The position numbers and the translations under genes are program-made. Below the pieces are notes generated by a model. It saw only the letters and a list, made by a program, of their open reading frames with translations, was not told the origin of the DNA and did not search any database. Below are positions 61,516 through 64,000 of a stretch of 64,000 nt of DNA, piece by piece. This stretch comes from Lysobacterales bacterium (GTDB lineage Bacteria > Pseudomonadota > Gammaproteobacteria > Xanthomonadales > SZUA-5), in assembly GCA_019187485.1 (NCBI GenBank), contig JABAQR010000037.1:1-64000 (forward strand), written 5' to 3'. Every line of letters starts with the position of its first letter. Position 1 is the first letter of the stretch.

Positions 61516-63441
61516 TCAGGGCTTGCGCGGCGTCCGTGCCGCTTCCTCGGCTGCGTCCAGACGCGCCTGCAGGCGCAAGATGAGCGACCGCTGGCTGCCA
61601 AGCACGTCCAGCCCGCGCAAGGCGGCGAGATCCTCCCGGGCCGCCGACAGGCGTCCGGCATCCACCAGCATCCGTCCACGGTTGAAATGGATCGATGCAT
61701 GGCCGGGCGCCTTGACCAGCGCGCGAGCATAGGCGTCGAGCGCGGCATCCAGATCGCCGAAGTGGCCGTAGACGAGTTCGGCGTACGCCGCGTACAGGCT
61801 CACATCCACCTGCGGATGCGCCAGCGTGAGTTCCATCAGCTCGCGCAGTCTGGGGTAATCGGCTGCACAGGCTCCATCCCGCATGCACTGGAAGATCGAG
61901 ACCAGGCTGTTGACGTCGCTGATGCGCGGCGCGTTGTTGCGGGCACTGGCCATCATTTCTACCCAAGGCGGTTCCATCGGCTCACGACGCCGCGCATGCA
62001 GGATCATGAGCGTCGCGTCGAACAACAGGCCCGCGCCGGGCAGCTCGCGATGAGCCTCCAGTTGCGCGATCGCGCGATCGGCGAACTCGCCATGCAGATC
62101 CGGCCCGGCGCCCATGAGCAAGGTATGGGCATAGTTGAACTGCGCATCGATCGAATCGGGACGCTTGGCGGCCTCGCTGGCCGCAAGCCGCAACGGATGG
62201 CTCCATTCGATCGCCCGCAAGTGCGTGGTCGCGGCGTAGAAGCCGGCGAGCGGGACGATCACCAGCGCCAGTGTGCGCGCACGCAGGCGCGTGGACTCCA
62301 GCAAGGCGAACGCCGCGAGCAGCAGACCGAAACTGGCGAAGTAGTTGCGGTGCTCGAAGGCAAGCATCAGCGGAATCACGGTGGCGGTCAGCGCGTGCCC
62401 CGCGAAGTACCACAAAATGCCGAGCGAGAGCAGCGGCGCGCGCCGGCGTGCCGCGACCGCGGCGAACAACGAGGCGCCGATGCCGGCCACCGCCGGCAAT
62501 GTGCTCCAGGGCGACAGCCAGCCCCGCGAAGGTGCGATGTCGTCGTGGTACAGGGTGAGTTCGCTGAGATTGGGCAGCAGCGTCCAGCGGACGTAGAGCC
62601 ACAGCACGCGCGCCTGGGTGAACAGCCGCTCGATGGAGTCGTAGTTGCGCGAATAGGAGCGCTCGGTGCCAATCCAGCTCGACAACCAGTACAGCCCGGC
62701 GAGCAGGGGCAGCAGCAGGCAGGCCAGGAGCGCGTGGACCATGGGACGGCTGCAACTGCCATCCCTCCGCCGCAGTCCGGCGAATGCGAATTCCGCGCAG
62801 GCCACATACAAGGGCAGAAGCACGGCGGATTCCTTGACCAGCAATCCGACTCCGGTGAACCCCAGGATCGCGAGCGGCAGGCGTACGCCGATGTCTTCGC
62901 CCTGCCAATCGCGCAGACGCAGGCGCAGGTAGACGATCAATCCAAACAGCACGAAGGTGTTGGAAAGCGATTCCAGGCGCTGACCGATGTACTGGGCGCC
63001 AGTGAGATTGATCGGCAGGATCAGCCACAGAGCGGCCAGTGCGATCGCCGCCTGCTCCTCCCCCACCAGCAACGGGCGCGCCTGGACCGTGGCCCGCAGT
63101 TGCAACAGGCCGAGGGCGACGCGCCACACGAGCAATCCGTTGAGCAGGTGGATCGCCAGATTGACCAGCTTGTAGCCGAAAGGATGCAAGCCGTGCACAT
63201 AGTGGTTGGCGGCGAAGCTGAGCATGCCCAACCAGCGACCCTGGTGTGCGGCGGGGAAACCGTTCGCGGCCGCCGCCCATTCGCCGAGGTCGAGCGAGCG
63301 CACATGGATCGCCGGGTTCTCGACGATGAACACGAAATCGTCGTAGATGAAGCCACCGCTCAGTGCCGGCCAGTAGATCAGCAGGGCCGCCGCCAGCATC
63401 GCCAACAGCCACGGCAAGGTGCGATGTCGCGGTTCCGGCAT
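61516..63441 (-). CDS. GT-C-like membrane protein with C-terminal TPR repeats
   Basis: 641 residues. About 11 helices from [22 protein letters not shown]; the first loop [17 protein letters not shown] has the D-D-F pair seen in TMTC/PMT-like proteins. [25 protein letters not shown] matches the Tmtc/YfhO-like segment seen in bacterial O-mannosyl-like enzymes. The C-terminal third carries TPR-like helices ([30 protein letters not shown]). ATG 63441 is preferred; the longer frame is arginine-rich. This architecture, membrane glycosyltransferase plus TPR, is common in proteobacteria but biochemically poorly known. Confidence 0.82.
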   Translation of the reverse strand: MPEPRHRTLPWLLAMLAAALLIYWPALSGGFIYDDFVFIVENPAIHVRSLDLGEWAAAANGFPAAHQGRWLGMLSFAANHYVHGLHPFGYKLVNLAIHLLNGLLVWRVALGLLQLRATVQARPLLVGEEQAAIALAALWLILPINLTGAQYIGQRLESLSNTFVLFGLIVYLRLRLRDWQGEDIGVRLPLAILGFTGVGLLVKESAVLLPLYVACAEFAFAGLRRRDGSCSRPMVHALLACLLLPLLAGLYWLSSWIGTERSYSRNYDSIERLFTQARVLWLYVRWTLLPNLSELTLYHDDIAPSRGWLSPWSTLPAVAGIGASLFAAVAARRRAPLLSLGILWYFAGHALTATVIPLMLAFEHRNYFASFGLLLAAFALLESTRLRARTLALVIVPLAGFYAATTHLRAIEWSHPLRLAASEAAKRPDSIDAQFNYAHTLLMGAGPDLHGEFADRAIAQLEAHRELPGAGLLFDATLMILHARRREPMEPPWVEMMASARNNAPRISDVNSLVSIFQCMRDGACAADYPRLRELMELTLAHPQVDVSLYAAYAELVYGHFGDLDAALDAYARALVKAPGHASIHFNRGRMLVDAGRLSAAREDLAALRGLDVLGSQRSLILRLQARLDAAEEAARTPRKP

Positions 63442-63589
63442 GTTCTCGGCTGTTGGCCCCGTTCGCGGCAGGATACCGCCCGCATCCATGCCCTGCGGCG
63501 AGTGCGCACGCAGGGATCTCGGGGCGGTCCGGTGTAGTCTGCGGCCACCCAGGTTCCGCCTGCGCGACCGACCGGAAGCAAGCGCCTGC

Positions 63590-64000
63590 ATGAAACTCGT
63601 CATCCAGGTCCCCTGCTACAACGAAGCCGCCGCCCTGCCGACCACGCTGGCGCAGTTGCCGCGCGAGGTGCCCGGCTGCGACCTGGTCGAATGGCTGGTG
63701 ATCGACGATGGATCGCGCGACGACACCGCGGCGGTGGCGCGTGCCCTGGGCGTCGACCATGTGGTCCGGCACCAGAGCAACCGCGGGCTCGCGGCGGCCT
63801 TCATGACCGGACTCGAGGCGGCGATCGCCCTCGGCGCCGACATCGTGCTCAACACCGACGCGGACAATCAGTACGACGCGCGCGACATTCCCTTGCTGGT
63901 TGCGCCCATCGTCCGCGGCGAAGCCGATCTGGTCGTCGGCGCCCGCCCGATCGCCAGCACCGCGCATTTTTCGTGGCTGAAGAAAAAGCTGCAACGGCTC
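63590..64000 (+). CDS. Family-2 glycosyltransferase, 3'-truncated by window end
   Basis: 137 codons visible, no stop before the window edge. [59 protein letters not shown] and [16 protein letters not shown] (DxD) match the DPM1/WcaA-like polyprenyl-phosphate sugar transferase branch. ATG 63590 is clear; AGCGCCTGC upstream is a poor ribosome site. Divergent from the TPR-bearing GT-C gene, 148 bases away. Too short for the ORF list because it is unterminated. Confidence 0.88.
   Translation, partial: MKLVIQVPCYNEAAALPTTLAQLPREVPGCDLVEWLVIDDGSRDDTAAVARALGVDHVVRHQSNRGLAAAFMTGLEAAIALGADIVLNTDADNQYDARDIPLLVAPIVRGEADLVVGARPIASTAHFSWLKKKLQRL

Overview
The window is one continuous, very GC-rich bacterial chromosome segment with dense gene packing. 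I saw no tRNA, rRNA, CRISPR array, insertion sequence or phage gene. The gene set (trmJ, ubiE, a PilS-like kinase, heme-A oxidase genes, large exported proteins with CSLREA modules or ending in DGFE, two W-N-P-S-G-x-G-type repeats in a cytochrome) suggests a free-living gammaproteobacterium, perhaps of the Lysobacterales (Xanthomonadales). That placement is inference, not read from a marker gene.

Layout. 1-6148: end of an alpha/beta hydrolase, trmJ, dps, a giant exported beta-propeller di-heme cytochrome, and a single-HKD phospholipase D-like protein. 6157-18202: four co-directional minus-strand genes, read from 18202 downwards: a giant CSLREA/beta-helix exported protein, a small receiver-like protein, a second CSLREA paralogue, and a one-protein hybrid two-component regulator with a periplasmic propeller. 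18447-20727: a translationally coupled pair, a two-domain protein of unknown function and a cytosolic trypsin-like protease with a zinc ribbon and a YbjN/CesT-like tail. 20741-31988: exported subtilase, diguanylate cyclase, YciI-like protein, an unknown exported protein, queF, a MobA-like/XdhC pair, ubiE, a SirB2-like protein and a DUF4893-like protein.

32165-45593 is the respiratory heart. ctaA and a DUF420 gene run leftwards. A one-helix peptide, a CuA subunit II, a heme-copper subunit I that lacks the usual active-site tyrosine, ctaB and an SCO protein run rightwards, with an FNR/DNR-like palindrome between the two groups. After a 251-base gap comes a tight four-gene operon: cytochrome b fused to two 4Fe-4S clusters and an MvhD-like domain; a one-helix periplasmic protein; a lone, divergent heme-copper subunit I homologue; and cytochrome b fused to a 2Fe-2S ferredoxin and an FAD/NAD reductase. 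I regard this operon as the best candidate for an undescribed electron-transfer system. A PilS-like kinase follows convergently.

45784-52364: sucC and sucD, the latter fused in frame to a histone-H1-like Lys/Ala/Pro tail with its own internal start, then nadE and a Ser/Thr kinase. 52453-64000: a surface-glycan island with a flippase, a DegT-type sugar aminotransferase, four family-2 glycosyltransferases, a methyltransferase and two GT-C-like membrane proteins; the last gene is cut by the window end.
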